The position numbers were made by a program, and so were the translations under genes. From Paenibacillus spongiae (GTDB taxonomy: Bacteria > Bacillota > Bacilli > Paenibacillales > Paenibacillaceae), in contig NZ_CP091430.1 of NCBI RefSeq assembly GCF_024734895.1, forward strand, positions 6,466,501 through 6,530,500: a stretch of 64,000 nt of DNA, read 5' to 3'. Positions 8,586 through 17,394 of this stretch are shown piece after piece; the stretch's first letter is position 1; each line of letters begins with the position of its first letter. A model generated the notes under the pieces. It was not told the DNA's origin. It worked only from the letters and a program-made list of their open reading frames with translations, and ran no database searches.

Positions 8586-9188
8586 GTGCCCACAATCGAT
8601 CCGGCCCGATTAAAGAAACTCCGCATGAAACAGTTATTATGGACGAACGCTTTATGTATCGTTTTCATTGTTTTAATCTACTTCGCTCTACAGATGAATT
8701 TATACTCATCCTACCCATTTATTTTTGGCATTATCTTCTTTGCTCTTGCAATCTTCAGTATGATGAAGAAGACGATGGATACCAATCTATACGGATTAAT
8801 CCCGTCATTGAAGGAACTAATGGAGTACGAGAGAGATCGGCTAAGGGAAGAATATCCGAAAATGCGATGGTCTCACATCATATATCAACTCATCATATCC
8901 ATCCTGATATTTGTTCATTCCTTCCGCGTGCGCCGTACGGAGACGACCGATGATCTTTCTCTTATGGACCATCCCCTCCTTACTGGCCCCGTCTTCCTGA
9001 TTCTATTGATTGCTTTAAACATTTCATTAATCAGCCATGCCAGAGATATTGATACCGGTACGAACGAATCATTGAAGGGATTTATGAAGAGAAGAACGTT
9101 AGTAGGACTCGCTATCGGAATCCCCGCGGCTCTATTGATCACTGCAAGTATGCTTATCTTTTTTTTCGCAGCAGCCAGGCAATCGTGA
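8586..9188 (+). CDS. Hypothetical membrane protein
   Basis: A 200-residue protein with about four hydrophobic segments: around residues 18-35, 43-60, 98-115 plus 130-150, and a final one near 175-195. A central charged stretch (ELMEYERDRLREEYPKMRW) probably faces the cytoplasm. The only reasonable start is a GTG preceded by GAAAGAAG, a modest ribosome-binding site. I do not recognise the family. It stands alone between DinB and the retropepsin-like gene. Confidence 0.6.
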   Translation: MPTIDPARLKKLRMKQLLWTNALCIVFIVLIYFALQMNLYSSYPFIFGIIFFALAIFSMMKKTMDTNLYGLIPSLKELMEYERDRLREEYPKMRWSHIIYQLIISILIFVHSFRVRRTETTDDLSLMDHPLLTGPVFLILLIALNISLISHARDIDTGTNESLKGFMKRRTLVGLAIGIPAALLITASMLIFFFAAARQS

Positions 9189-9298
9189 AAATCCATCCAC
9201 AGTCTTCTCCATTACTAGGCATGAGCATTACCGCGGCAGCCTGCTCACTTTATTGAATGAAAGGGTGAAGCCTTATTCTAATTGATAACCCTATACTC

Positions 9299-10180
9299 TT
9301 GCCGGCGGAATTCATTGAAAACAGAATCATTGTCCGGCCAAAAACGAAGCAAGGAACAACATTCCGTTTACTGGCGGATACAGGCGGCGGTTGTTTCATT
9401 ACGCCAGAAGCCGCAAGAAAAGCCAATCTATTCGTTTCAGAAGATATCATGGATGGAGCGCGCTGCAAATTGGCTGAGCCGCCAATATTTCTAGATAGTG
9501 ATTGGATACCGCCTTTAATGATGAAGGGAGATCACGGGAAATACCCGGTGCTTGAGGAGCAGTCAACCTTCTTGGAAGGATTAGACGGTCTAATCGGTCA
9601 GGCATGGTTTGCAGATCGTGTGTGGACCTTCGATTACTTTGCAGAAAAGATCATATACCATGATCAGTGGGCATCGAATAAAAGCATAACAAATGATCGT
9701 TGTCATTGTGTCCAGCTTGGTTTTCAAAAAGATAACAACGGTGTTCGAAACAATCATTTCCCGCGAATACAAGCTGTAATTGATGGAGAGACCATTGACT
9801 TCTTATTCGATACCGGCGCCACCCTTTGTCTTAGTGACAAGGGGCTCTCCGAACTAAATGACAAAGGCAGCAGGTTTAGAGGAACAAGCTTTATCACTCA
9901 CTCCGTATTTAAAAAGTGGGTTGCCCGGCATCCCGATTGGAGAGTGATTGGAAACGCAGAACAACATACGGGACTTCCAATTATTGAAGTACCCGAAATG
10001 ATTATTGCGGGCTGCACGGTTGGACCGGTTTGGTTCACGATGAGACCCGACCCCAATTTTCATGAATTTATGTCTCAGTGGATGGATAAGCAAGTTGAAG
10101 GCGCATTAGGCGGGAGTGTTTTTCAATATTTTCGAATAACGCTGGATTACCCTAACGAACTGGCCTATTTTATGCGATAA
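9299..10180 (+). CDS. Retropepsin-like aspartic protease with two DTG lobes
   Basis: A 293-residue protein with two aspartic-protease half-sites in one chain. Lobe 1 has LLADTGGGCF (Asp27) and a matching LDGLIGQAWF segment. Lobe 2 has FLFDTGATLCLSD (Asp171) and ALGGSVFQYF before the last strand. Retropepsins are normally one lobe and dimerise, whereas pepsins have two lobes but are longer. This looks like an internally duplicated retropepsin-type protein. No signal peptide is seen. The start is uncertain: a TTG at 9299 is needed to keep the first DTG, an in-frame stop lies just upstream, and the Shine-Dalgarno site is poor. Confidence 0.65.
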   Translation: MPAEFIENRIIVRPKTKQGTTFRLLADTGGGCFITPEAARKANLFVSEDIMDGARCKLAEPPIFLDSDWIPPLMMKGDHGKYPVLEEQSTFLEGLDGLIGQAWFADRVWTFDYFAEKIIYHDQWASNKSITNDRCHCVQLGFQKDNNGVRNNHFPRIQAVIDGETIDFLFDTGATLCLSDKGLSELNDKGSRFRGTSFITHSVFKKWVARHPDWRVIGNAEQHTGLPIIEVPEMIIAGCTVGPVWFTMRPDPNFHEFMSQWMDKQVEGALGGSVFQYFRITLDYPNELAYFMR

Positions 10181-10215
10181 GTGCTAACGGGCTGCATCAA
10201 AGGAGATGACGCACA

Positions 10216-10662
10216 ATGGAATTCATAGAGCTCGATCAAGAAGGTCTTGTCATTCTCGAAGAGAGGTTTCAAGATCCGGAGGTATTGGAATGGTTAAGCG
10301 GCACATTACCCTTAGAGCAATGGTTTCATTACGTTCAACAGAGTCCCGATTACCATGCATGGATCGTTTATGAAGCCGGTCATCCTGTAGGTCAAATTGA
10401 CGTGGAGATCTATACAGACGGTACAGCTGCGATCAGTCTATTAACAAATCCTCAATTGCGCTACAAAGGGTACGGTAAGCGAATGGTCGAAACATTGCTT
10501 AAACGACCCGAAATTTCGTCCGTGCAAATGATCAAGATTGGAATCGAACCCGATAATATCGCAAGCCTAAACTGTTTCCGAAAGGTTGGTTTTATCGAAC
10601 AGGGGTTAGACGATGAGGGTCTAGTCGAGTTTGCTTACCCACTAAGATCAAACGGCGTATAA
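10216..10662 (+). CDS. GNAT-family N-acetyltransferase
   Basis: A 148-residue GNAT. The acetyl-CoA loop is in LRYKGYGKRMVETLL (R/Q-x-x-G-x-G/A), followed by the C-terminal SLNCFRKVGFIEQG. A strong AAAGGAGATGA site precedes the ATG. The substrate is unknown. A clear terminator follows. Confidence 0.82.
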   Translation: MEFIELDQEGLVILEERFQDPEVLEWLSGTLPLEQWFHYVQQSPDYHAWIVYEAGHPVGQIDVEIYTDGTAAISLLTNPQLRYKGYGKRMVETLLKRPEISSVQMIKIGIEPDNIASLNCFRKVGFIEQGLDDEGLVEFAYPLRSNGV

Positions 10663-10678
10663 CGGAACGCTGCAGCAG

Positions 10679-10704
10679 AGGAGTTTGCCCGTCGGCAAGC
10701 TCCT
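10679..10704 (+). terminator. Rho-independent terminator
   Basis: AGGAGTTTGCC pairs with GGCAAGCTCCT (10-11 bp, CGTC loop region) and is followed by a T-rich tract. It lies 17 bp after the GNAT stop. Confidence 0.75.
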
Positions 10705-10737
10705 TGTTCCTTTGTTGGAGTAACGGGCCCTGATCTT

Positions 10738-10746
10738 TGGTATAAT
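10738..10746 (+). promoter_or_regulatory. Extended -10 promoter element
   Basis: TGGTATAAT is an extended -10 consensus about 75 bp upstream of the ATG at 10821. No convincing -35 is present, as is usual for extended -10 promoters. Confidence 0.45.
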
Positions 10747-10820
10747 GAATCTCAATGCGGGAACATCCGGTTGAAGCCGGTTGCTTCGGTTAAACGAAAG
10801 AAAATGATGGAGGCATCTCA

Positions 10821-11129
10821 ATGAGTCAACGCTATCGAATTACAAGAGCCTTGCAGGAAAATGGCGATTCGGCGCAAACCATGTCTTTGGAAGAATGCAA
10901 GCAGTATTTTGCATCCCAGCCTGATTTCGCTTACTCATCCGTATTTACGGTAACAGGCGCTACCACCATGTCCATTGAGGGCGATTTCTTCATGTGGAGC
11001 TATGGGGATACCAAGATCCCATTTCGGCATTATCAGGGGGATATTTACGTATCCGGCACCAATGAAGCCGTGATCCCCAGAATGCTGGAGATTGCAAGCG
11101 AATTGAGGGCGGATGTAGTGGAAGGGTGA
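10821..11129 (+). CDS. Hypothetical protein, 102 residues
   Basis: A small soluble protein with a good TGGAGG ribosome-binding site. A conserved-looking centre (FTVTGATTMSIEGDFFMWSY) alternates polar and hydrophobic residues and suggests a beta-rich fold. I do not recognise the family. Its stop overlaps the GTG start of the next gene (GTGA), so it is translationally coupled to a GNAT acetyltransferase and may act with it. Confidence 0.7.
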   Translation: MSQRYRITRALQENGDSAQTMSLEECKQYFASQPDFAYSSVFTVTGATTMSIEGDFFMWSYGDTKIPFRHYQGDIYVSGTNEAVIPRMLEIASELRADVVEG

Positions 11130-11605
11130 AGCTTATGTTTAGCCATAGGCCGGCCGTATCTCAAGATTTCATCGAGATTTCACGATTTCCGCGGGACGCC
11201 AGGGAGTTATTCTTCATGTATCCCAAAGGCATCTATCCGCTTACGGCAGAACAACTAGAGCAAGCCGCACGCACTCGGATTAAGCCCACGGTTATATTAT
11301 ATGGCGATCAAGTTGTAGGATATTGCAATTTTATTGAAATAACCGGGGACTCAAGCTGGCTCGGGAATGTCATCATTCATCCCTCCTATCGAGGCATGGG
11401 CGTGGGCAAATATCTGATCGAAACCATGAAGGAGACGGCCAGGTCAGAGCTGCGCGTCACAAACTTCAGACTCCTCTGTCACAGTACCAATACGGATGCC
11501 TTGTTGTTTTATACGAAACTTGGCTTCAAGCCATTCGATTCGAATATTCAGCAGGATCATGAGGGAAAACCAATCGTAGGGATCAAGATGGAGGTTGCAT
11601 TGTAG
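11126..11605 (+). CDS. GNAT-family N-acetyltransferase
   Basis: A 159-residue GNAT with the acetyl-CoA motif HPSYRGMGVGKYLIETM and the C-terminal NTDALLFYTKLGFKPFD. The start is either the GTG at 11126 (4-bp overlap with the preceding gene) or an ATG at 11135. The overlap favours coupled translation. The substrate is unknown. Confidence 0.82.
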   Translation: MKLMFSHRPAVSQDFIEISRFPRDARELFFMYPKGIYPLTAEQLEQAARTRIKPTVILYGDQVVGYCNFIEITGDSSWLGNVIIHPSYRGMGVGKYLIETMKETARSELRVTNFRLLCHSTNTDALLFYTKLGFKPFDSNIQQDHEGKPIVGIKMEVAL

Positions 11606-11631
11606 GCAAGACCGGAATTGTATCGAAACGG

Positions 11632-11660
11632 GCAGGTGCCGACGGCAGACTGCTTTTTTT
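11632..11660 (+). terminator. Rho-independent terminator
   Basis: GCAGGTGCC pairs with GGCAGACTGC (one bulge) and is followed directly by seven T. It closes the 10821-11605 unit. Confidence 0.7.
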
Positions 11661-11779
11661 ATACTTACTTCACAGCCAACATCCTGGACTTCATTGAGGT
11701 CTGTGCTCAAAAGTTATTACGCTTTCTAAGGCAAGGGCGTCTGCCCAGACCGATGCCCTTACCTTAGCGGCAGACCGCG

Positions 11780-13552
11780 TTACTTGACCGAATACACACC
11801 GTTTTTGTAAATCAGTGTGTAGACGATTCCCTCATCCGTCAAGTTTGCCGACCAGATGCTGTCCTTCACGAGACTTGTATTGCGGCCGTCCGGATCAACG
11901 CGGTAGAGCCCCGGTTCATAGCCCTCGGACAAATAGTAGATACCTGCCTTCCCGGCATAATACGAGCTGACCGATCTGTCGCTTAACCTGGCTTCCCGTC
12001 CGGTGGCCAGGCTGTAAGAGTATAACCAGTCAGCCTCGGGGCCGACGCCCGAATTCGCAAGATAGTAGACGTTTCCGTTCAAGAGTTGAACATGCATCAT
12101 TCTTCGTTGTGCAAGCGTCCGGCGATTCGCTCCATCCAGATCCACACTTTCCAGGTAGCCTGTGCTTGCATCGATATATACGATTAGACTATCCTTCATC
12201 CAGAACTGAGCGGCGGGTGCGGTCAGCTTGACCTGAGTGTTATCGGCCAACTTGATTTTGTACACGGCGCTTCGATCCTGCGGGTCGTTTTCTTTAAAGC
12301 CCAGCGTGTACAGATACCCGTCCTTCACGTATAAGGCGTCAACCGAACCATATCCAAAACTCTGTTCGTCCACCATCCTGTTGATTCCGTAAGAAAATCC
12401 CGGTTCACCGACGGCTGCGGTTTCTCCCGTGATCAGATCGACCCGGCTCAAATTGTCGGCAGTGTTAAACATGGGGGCGAAATTAGTGAAATACATATCG
12501 TTGCCGGATTTCTCATAGCTGATGAAGCTTTTGGCCGGTGCAACGCTTCTTAAAGCGCCGTTCTCAACCTTGTATAGCTTCTCGCCCCCCATAGTCAAAT
12601 CGCCGGTATGAAGCATAATATAAAGGTCGTTATCGATCCTTCGAATATCCTCTAACCAGCCGTCGGACGGTTTCCAATCGCCGAGCGAGCTTACTTTCCG
12701 GACGGTTCCGTTACGAAGATGATAAGCGTCCAACTCAGCCTTGTTATTGACAACGGTCACGAAATAAAGCTCGTCACCGAACACTTTCGCGGAGTTGAAG
12801 ACGGCATTGCCATTGAGCTTAACCTGCACCTCCTTCTGACCGCCCGTTTGTTTATACAGCTTTTCGGTTACCGAGGTAGCCGTGTAGGTGGATTTGACAT
12901 AATAAACCGAATCACCGTACATAGTCAGCGGGAAGATTGGGTTATCGGTCACCGGTTTTCGCGGATCGGTCAGCTTCGCCTTGATTTGGTCCTTGATCGC
13001 TAACGTCTGCGGACTTTGCAGATCGATGCTCGCGTCGCCGATGATGATTAGGCCGTCCAGCCAATCGATTTTTTTGCCCAGCGCCACCGCCGCGCTTCTT
13101 AAGGGCAGTACGATTTGGCCGTTGATTTTTTGCGGCGCGACATCCATTGTTTGCGGTTCGTTATTGACCACCATCGTTTTGCTGTTGACCGTAAAGGTTA
13201 TGGATCTCCGCAATTGAGTGTTCCACAGGACGACAACATCCGGCTTCTGAGGCTGCCAACTCGTCATCCATGTGCTCTTATTACCATTGGACTGAGTGGC
13301 GAGATATTCCATCAATCGGATCGGGACCAGAATAGCGCCGTTTCTTTGAACGATACGATAATTCATATGACTGAGGTCGATTTTTTTCCCGTTCGCGAAG
13401 GCCTTTCCTTGGAAGTCGTACGGTATGATGACGGATTGGTCGAAAACGTCAGCTAACGTTGTTGTTTTACTTGAATCTTCAGCCGCAAAGGCCGTCAGTG
13501 CGCTGCAAAGGAACCAGAACCCAATAAATAAAGCCAAACCCCATCTTTTCAT
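11780..13552 (-). CDS. Secreted protein with copper-amine-oxidase N-terminal-like domain and beta-propeller
   Basis: A 590-residue protein. Residues 1-23 are a signal peptide (GLALFIGFWFLCSALTAFA). Residues ~55-175 form a copper-amine-oxidase N-domain-like module (ILVPIRLMEYL, then VLPLRSAAVALGKKIDW), which in Paenibacillus is a common cell-surface stalk. The rest is a repetitive propeller of the DUF5050 kind, with recurring Y(F/Y)VK/YFTN/YYLS strands (GDSVYYVKST, GNVYYLANSG, GIYYLSEGY). No catalytic residues are recognised, and a role in envelope sensing or structure is inference. An inverted repeat (11728-11765) lies downstream but lacks a clear T-run. Confidence 0.75.
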   Translation of the reverse strand: MKRWGLALFIGFWFLCSALTAFAAEDSSKTTTLADVFDQSVIIPYDFQGKAFANGKKIDLSHMNYRIVQRNGAILVPIRLMEYLATQSNGNKSTWMTSWQPQKPDVVVLWNTQLRRSITFTVNSKTMVVNNEPQTMDVAPQKINGQIVLPLRSAAVALGKKIDWLDGLIIIGDASIDLQSPQTLAIKDQIKAKLTDPRKPVTDNPIFPLTMYGDSVYYVKSTYTATSVTEKLYKQTGGQKEVQVKLNGNAVFNSAKVFGDELYFVTVVNNKAELDAYHLRNGTVRKVSSLGDWKPSDGWLEDIRRIDNDLYIMLHTGDLTMGGEKLYKVENGALRSVAPAKSFISYEKSGNDMYFTNFAPMFNTADNLSRVDLITGETAAVGEPGFSYGINRMVDEQSFGYGSVDALYVKDGYLYTLGFKENDPQDRSAVYKIKLADNTQVKLTAPAAQFWMKDSLIVYIDASTGYLESVDLDGANRRTLAQRRMMHVQLLNGNVYYLANSGVGPEADWLYSYSLATGREARLSDRSVSSYYAGKAGIYYLSEGYEPGLYRVDPDGRNTSLVKDSIWSANLTDEGIVYTLIYKNGVYSVK

Positions 13553-13689
13553 AATGCCCTCCCCATATCCATTGTTTTTTGGTGCTCAGCATTTTGACGT
13601 GCCCAGGTTCCAAAAAGTTCCACAATGAAGGACAGGGAATTAAGATGCAATAGACAGGGGTTTCATAGAGAAAACTTTATTATAAGAAA

Positions 13690-13717
13690 GGCGGCAGGTC
13701 CGCTAAGACCAGCCGCC
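13690..13717 (-). terminator. Rho-independent terminator
   Basis: GGCGGCTGGTC pairs with GACCTGCCGCC on the minus strand (10 of 11 pairs), followed by TTTCTTAT. It follows the methyltransferase stop by 17 bp. Confidence 0.8.
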
Positions 13718-13733
13718 CTCCTCTCTATTAACT

Positions 13734-14348
13734 CTACTTTGGCTGCCGGCCCGGCCTTGCCCAAATCAGATGAACCATGTTAAGCCAATAGCTTTCCACT
13801 TGTTCGATTACAATCCCCGACTCCCGGACGAGTCCTGTAATGTTCCTTGTATGGTGACAGCCTAACGTACGGTACAAAAGAGGGTTTAGCGTTCGCTGGA
13901 TCGCAGATACCGCAAAGTTAGAGCTGATCCCATGCTCCATAAGAAGGATTCGCCCATCCGGTCTGCACCACCGGTTGATGTTCTTCAACACTTGCAATGG
14001 ATCGGCATAGCTGCACATCGACAACGTAGAAACAATCGTATCGAATGAATGATCAGGGAAGCGAATGTCTTCCATATCGGAACATAAGAACTCCGCATCG
14101 ATATGATGCTGCTTGGCCGCGCCTATCGCTTTATCCAGCATAGCCTGGCTAAAGTCGGCAGCAGTAACCTTGACTTCGGAAGGATAATACGGAAAATTAG
14201 CGCCCGCCCCTACGGCCAGCTCCAGCACATCGCCCTTCGCATGGCGAATCAGCTTCTGGCGCCAACGCTGCTGCCCCGCGTTTTCTCTTCTTCGCTCATA
14301 CTGAACGGCCTGCTTATCAAAGATTCGGATTAACTTCTGTTTCTCCAC
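13734..14348 (-). CDS. Class I SAM-dependent methyltransferase
   Basis: A 204-residue UbiE/type-11-like methyltransferase. Motif I is VLELAVGAGANFPYY, the acidic loop is VTAADFSQAML, and the post-motif is FDTIVSTLSMCSYADP. The C-terminal part (TLGCHHTRNITGLVRESGIV) resembles phospholipid- and small-molecule-methylating relatives. The substrate is unknown. It is a single gene with its own terminator. Confidence 0.82.
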   Translation of the reverse strand: MEKQKLIRIFDKQAVQYERRRENAGQQRWRQKLIRHAKGDVLELAVGAGANFPYYPSEVKVTAADFSQAMLDKAIGAAKQHHIDAEFLCSDMEDIRFPDHSFDTIVSTLSMCSYADPLQVLKNINRWCRPDGRILLMEHGISSNFAVSAIQRTLNPLLYRTLGCHHTRNITGLVRESGIVIEQVESYWLNMVHLIWARPGRQPK

Positions 14349-14383
14349 TTAACCCCCACCTTACGCGGAATGAAGCCGCTGCA

Positions 14384-15343
14384 TTACTTCATTATATCCC
14401 ATAGCGCGGCAAATGCCGAATCATTCACCTTGAAAAAGACACCCGCGGGCACGTATCGCACATAGCCCCCCTGATGCAAACTGACGTGAACTTGGGTTTG
14501 GTCCTTGAGTGTGATCAGCAGGAACTTCATGGATTCCGCCCCCTTGTCGTATATCCCGTTCAGCTTATTGGCCTCGATGGGTTCAGCCTCGTAAAGCGCC
14601 TGGAGGAACTGCTGATAGGTTTCGTCCAAGGCAATCTCTTGATACTGCTTCTTGCTCTCGTTCCAGCTGTCGTAGCTCTCCCAGCTTACCGATTGTTCGT
14701 TCCCCATTACTTTCAGCTTCTGGAACACGTCCGCACCGCTGGAAACCGAAATCCCGTTCAGGCATTCATAGAATTCCGACCACACTTGGCCGCCCTCCAC
14801 TTGATACGTCATCAGGCGAAAATCGCTGTCATAGCCCTTAACCGTAAAGATATCCTGCTCCCCGATCGAAGAGGCCAGTTCCTTGGCGTACTCCTCCTGA
14901 CTGCTCCATTCATCGATATTTCCTTTCGTACGGCCGACCTTCTCCCCCAATATGGCTTGGGCTGCTTCAGGAGGGATGCGCGTCGAGGTCTGGGTATAGA
15001 TTCTCCCTTGATAGACGAATAGTCCGATCATGTCCATTGCTGCGTTTGTTTCCTTGGGCAGCTCAAGCTTCGGAAGGAAGACTGCTCCTTCGGCAACCGT
15101 CTGATCAGGCGGATTAGGGGCGACAGGGTCGGGATTGGAAGTAGATCCTCCAAGATTGGTAATTAATAAAATCCAAGCACACGCCACAACCGCCAAGCTG
15201 GCGGAAATATACAGAAGCATTCTTCGATTGCGTCCCATTGCTTCAGACCTTCCTTTCTTCGCCAGATTCTGCGCCAACCGCTGCTCGAAGCGCTCGTCCG
15301 GCTCCATGCTATCGAATACCCGCTTATAGTCGTTCTTGTTCAT
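14384..15343 (-). CDS. Putative membrane-anchored anti-sigma factor
   Basis: A 319-residue protein: ~45 cytoplasmic residues (DERFEQRLAQNLAKKGRSEA), one transmembrane segment (MLLYISASLAVVACAWILLI), then a Pro-rich linker and an extracytoplasmic domain with no recognised family. Its ATG follows directly on the TAA of an ECF sigma gene (TAAATG), so the two are translationally coupled. This topology and order are the standard sigma/anti-sigma arrangement. The assignment rests on context because the cytoplasmic part is short and has no clear ZAS zinc motif. Confidence 0.65.
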   Translation of the reverse strand: MNKNDYKRVFDSMEPDERFEQRLAQNLAKKGRSEAMGRNRRMLLYISASLAVVACAWILLITNLGGSTSNPDPVAPNPPDQTVAEGAVFLPKLELPKETNAAMDMIGLFVYQGRIYTQTSTRIPPEAAQAILGEKVGRTKGNIDEWSSQEEYAKELASSIGEQDIFTVKGYDSDFRLMTYQVEGGQVWSEFYECLNGISVSSGADVFQKLKVMGNEQSVSWESYDSWNESKKQYQEIALDETYQQFLQALYEAEPIEANKLNGIYDKGAESMKFLLITLKDQTQVHVSLHQGGYVRYVPAGVFFKVNDSAFAALWDIMK

Positions 15344-15823
15344 TTACGCTTCCTCCATTTCAAATCTCAGCATCTCTCGCCCGCGCGCAAGCCGCATCTT
15401 GACGGCAGATTCGCTGATTCGAAGCGCTTCGGCGATTTGTTTAACGGAGTAGTCCTCGTAGTAGAATAGATGTATCGCGGCCTTATATTTGAAAGGAAGC
15501 CGCAGCACGCACTCGATCAGCTCCGCATCCGCGGCAGAGCTGCAATACGCTTCGATCTGCTCCGTATGGACCACCCGTCTTCTCCATAGACTTCCGGATA
15601 CGTTCTTGCAAATATTAATAAGCACCCGAATCACCCAAGCCTTCTCATGTTCCAGATCGACAAACTCCGGCGCTTTATAGAGCAGCTTCATAAAAGCTTC
15701 CTGAACCGCTTCCTCCGCATCGCTCTTGTTGCCCAGGTGGACCATGGCAATCTTGAACAGCATGCTGCCGTATAGGCTGTACTTCATGGAGAAGGCGTCA
15801 TTCGGATGCGAATGGGTCTTCAT
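15344..15823 (-). CDS. ECF-type RNA polymerase sigma factor
   Basis: A 159-residue sigma-70 family protein. Region 2 reads LFKIAMVHLGNKSDAEEAVQ, then EAFMKLLY. Region 4 reads LPFKYKAAIHLFYYEDYSVK, then QIAEALRISESAVKMRLARG. It directs polymerase to a small regulon and is presumably held inactive by the coupled membrane protein downstream. The target promoters are not identifiable here. Confidence 0.88.
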   Translation of the reverse strand: MKTHSHPNDAFSMKYSLYGSMLFKIAMVHLGNKSDAEEAVQEAFMKLLYKAPEFVDLEHEKAWVIRVLINICKNVSGSLWRRRVVHTEQIEAYCSSAADAELIECVLRLPFKYKAAIHLFYYEDYSVKQIAEALRISESAVKMRLARGREMLRFEMEEA

Positions 15824-15897
15824 GCGTGGTTTCCCCTCCTTTCACCTCTAACACAATGAATCAAGCCGATCGGTCACATTTTGTTTTGTATAATGAT

Positions 15898-15929
15898 AAA
15901 AAAAAGCTGTCGCATATCCGTGCGCCAGC
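15898..15929 (-). terminator. Rho-independent terminator
   Basis: On the minus strand GCTGGCGCA pairs with TGCGACAGC (8 of 9), 6-nt loop, followed by eight T. It terminates the disrupted gene ending at 15931. Confidence 0.8.
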
Positions 15930-15930
15930 G

Positions 15931-16256
15931 CTACTCCGCATACTTCTCTAGCCATTCCTTCAGCCATTCCTGGTAAGACTTATGGTGAATCTCTTCTAAC
16001 GGCTTCCCCTCCAAGAACCACACCCCACCGTCGGATATATCGCCCCGCGGGTATACTTAAAATAACGGAACCGCGCCGAATAATGTTCCAAATAGATGGG
16101 AGAAGCTCCAGAAATTCTAAAAAGAAAAAGCCGCAGCAATGCGACCTTTTCCTTCATCCCAATATATCTTCTAAGCTTGCTTAACGCGTGCTGCACCAAG
16201 CACCCTTTTGCCCCGTTCTTGAATACGGCCTTACCACTTGCCCCGTACGACAACAA
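15931..16256 (-). pseudogene. Frameshifted hypothetical gene
   Basis: Two frames join into one protein: SKLRRYIGMKEKVALLRLFL, then GASPIYLEHYSARFRYFKYT, then DISDGGVWFLEGKPLEEIHH ending in WLKEWLEKYAE. The break is at four G (plus-strand C 16043-16046), where five G would restore the frame as TRGGDISDGG. The terminator placed exactly after the shifted stop supports the joined reading. I do not recognise the family. Upstream the frame closes at the VOC stop, so the start is a TTG or has been lost. The stretch 15824-16271 holds nothing else but this gene and its terminator. Confidence 0.5.
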
Positions 16257-16271
16257 GTAAAGGAATGCCTA

Positions 16272-16631
16272 TTAGTTATTCACGATCATAAGCCGGTTGC
16301 CATCCAAATCTTCAAATACAAAGAAGGAGTTGTCCACTACATCTTTTACGTTACCTCCGGCATGTTGGATCGCAGTCCTTGCCTCTTCAAGCCGACTAAC
16401 TTTAAAGGAAAACAACGGGTGCTTACACGGCTCGAAGCCTTCTTCCAGGTTACTGTCGAGAACAATGTTGGGGGAAGCAATATCTAGGTTATACAGGCTT
16501 CCATAAGGTCCCGGTTTGATGGTTAGCCCGAGTATAGCGCTATAAAATTTCACGGCTCTTTCCATGTCCTTCACGGGAACGAATACAAAATGAATACGAT
16601 TGTCCGAAACCGCCTTTGTCTCCTGGGTCAT
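16272..16631 (-). CDS. VOC/glyoxalase-family protein
   Basis: About 119 residues, a single glyoxalase-fold unit pair (HFVFVPVKDMERAVKFYSAI, then SLYNLDIASPNIVLDS, SFFVFEDLDGNRLMIVNN). The frame is open upstream to 16802, but I chose the ATG at 16631 because it is preceded by GGGAGGT and the VOC domain begins there. Metal-site residues are His13 and the final Asp/Asn region, and the usual last Glu appears replaced (DLDGNRLMIV). The function may be binding rather than catalysis. Confidence 0.75.
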   Translation of the reverse strand: MTQETKAVSDNRIHFVFVPVKDMERAVKFYSAILGLTIKPGPYGSLYNLDIASPNIVLDSNLEEGFEPCKHPLFSFKVSRLEEARTAIQHAGGNVKDVVDNSFFVFEDLDGNRLMIVNN

Positions 16632-16817
16632 CGTCTCACGACCTCCCACGTCTAATAATTGCAGACTGTTATCCTTAGAGCCGTGAATAACCTTCAAGGC
16701 TTTAGGGATCATAGAAGGTTGATACAGATCGGAATCGTTATACTTCTTGGCGTCTGAATCCAAATTACCCTCTCCCTTCACCTCAGATTGTACCATTCGC
16801 ATCCCTTGATCCTTGTG

Positions 16818-17339
16818 TCATTTTTTATCAAGTTTAACGGCGGACCCTTTACTCCACAATTCTTGAACTGACACGATGATGTTCGGATTGGCGTGCTGCG
16901 GATTCCGATCCGTAACATGATCCCCTTCTTCAACCGACAATGATACCCCTAGCTCCTCCACAAATTGCAGACCGCGTTCTTCTTTCTTCCCATACCTGAT
17001 CGTATAGTCCTTACCGTCTGTTGTCCTAAACGCCCCGGCCGCACCAGCCGCCTGGTTGATGTCGACTCCATTAATTAAATGCACGATCGAGAATTTCCCT
17101 TCCCTTTCGAGCAATTCCCCTACAAAATAAACGCCATCGCGTAATTCCGTTAAGAGCAGCTTGCGATCATGACTTAGATTCAGCTGCATAATCGACCCTT
17201 GAACACGCTCTTGATGAGCATACCGGCTCATCGCTTCATCCATCGAGTCATATTGCGGGAAGGCGTCAGGTTTTGGCTTGGAGCTGCAGCCGGTTGCCAA
17301 GACAATAAGGAGTAATACGCCGTATAATCTCTTAATCAT
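16818..17339 (-). CDS. Small lipoprotein of unknown function
   Basis: A 173-residue protein with a clean lipoprotein signal: MIKRLYGVLLLIVLATGC, lipidated at Cys18. The mature part has no family I recognise. A short beta-rich stretch (KLLLTELRDGVYFVGELLER) follows a region rich in charged residues. It is a single gene between two VOC-type genes. Confidence 0.75.
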   Translation of the reverse strand: MIKRLYGVLLLIVLATGCSSKPKPDAFPQYDSMDEAMSRYAHQERVQGSIMQLNLSHDRKLLLTELRDGVYFVGELLEREGKFSIVHLINGVDINQAAGAAGAFRTTDGKDYTIRYGKKEERGLQFVEELGVSLSVEEGDHVTDRNPQHANPNIIVSVQELWSKGSAVKLDKK

Positions 17340-17394
17340 GATTCCCCCTCGCAGTCATTCATGTTTATTCCGCCCTCCTGTCATCACACACCCT

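Noticed and set aside
11728..11765. Terminator between 11.6 and 11.8 kb on the minus strand
   Set aside because: The inverted repeat AAGG-AAGGGC is good, but no T-run follows on the minus strand. It is kept only as a note under the propeller gene.
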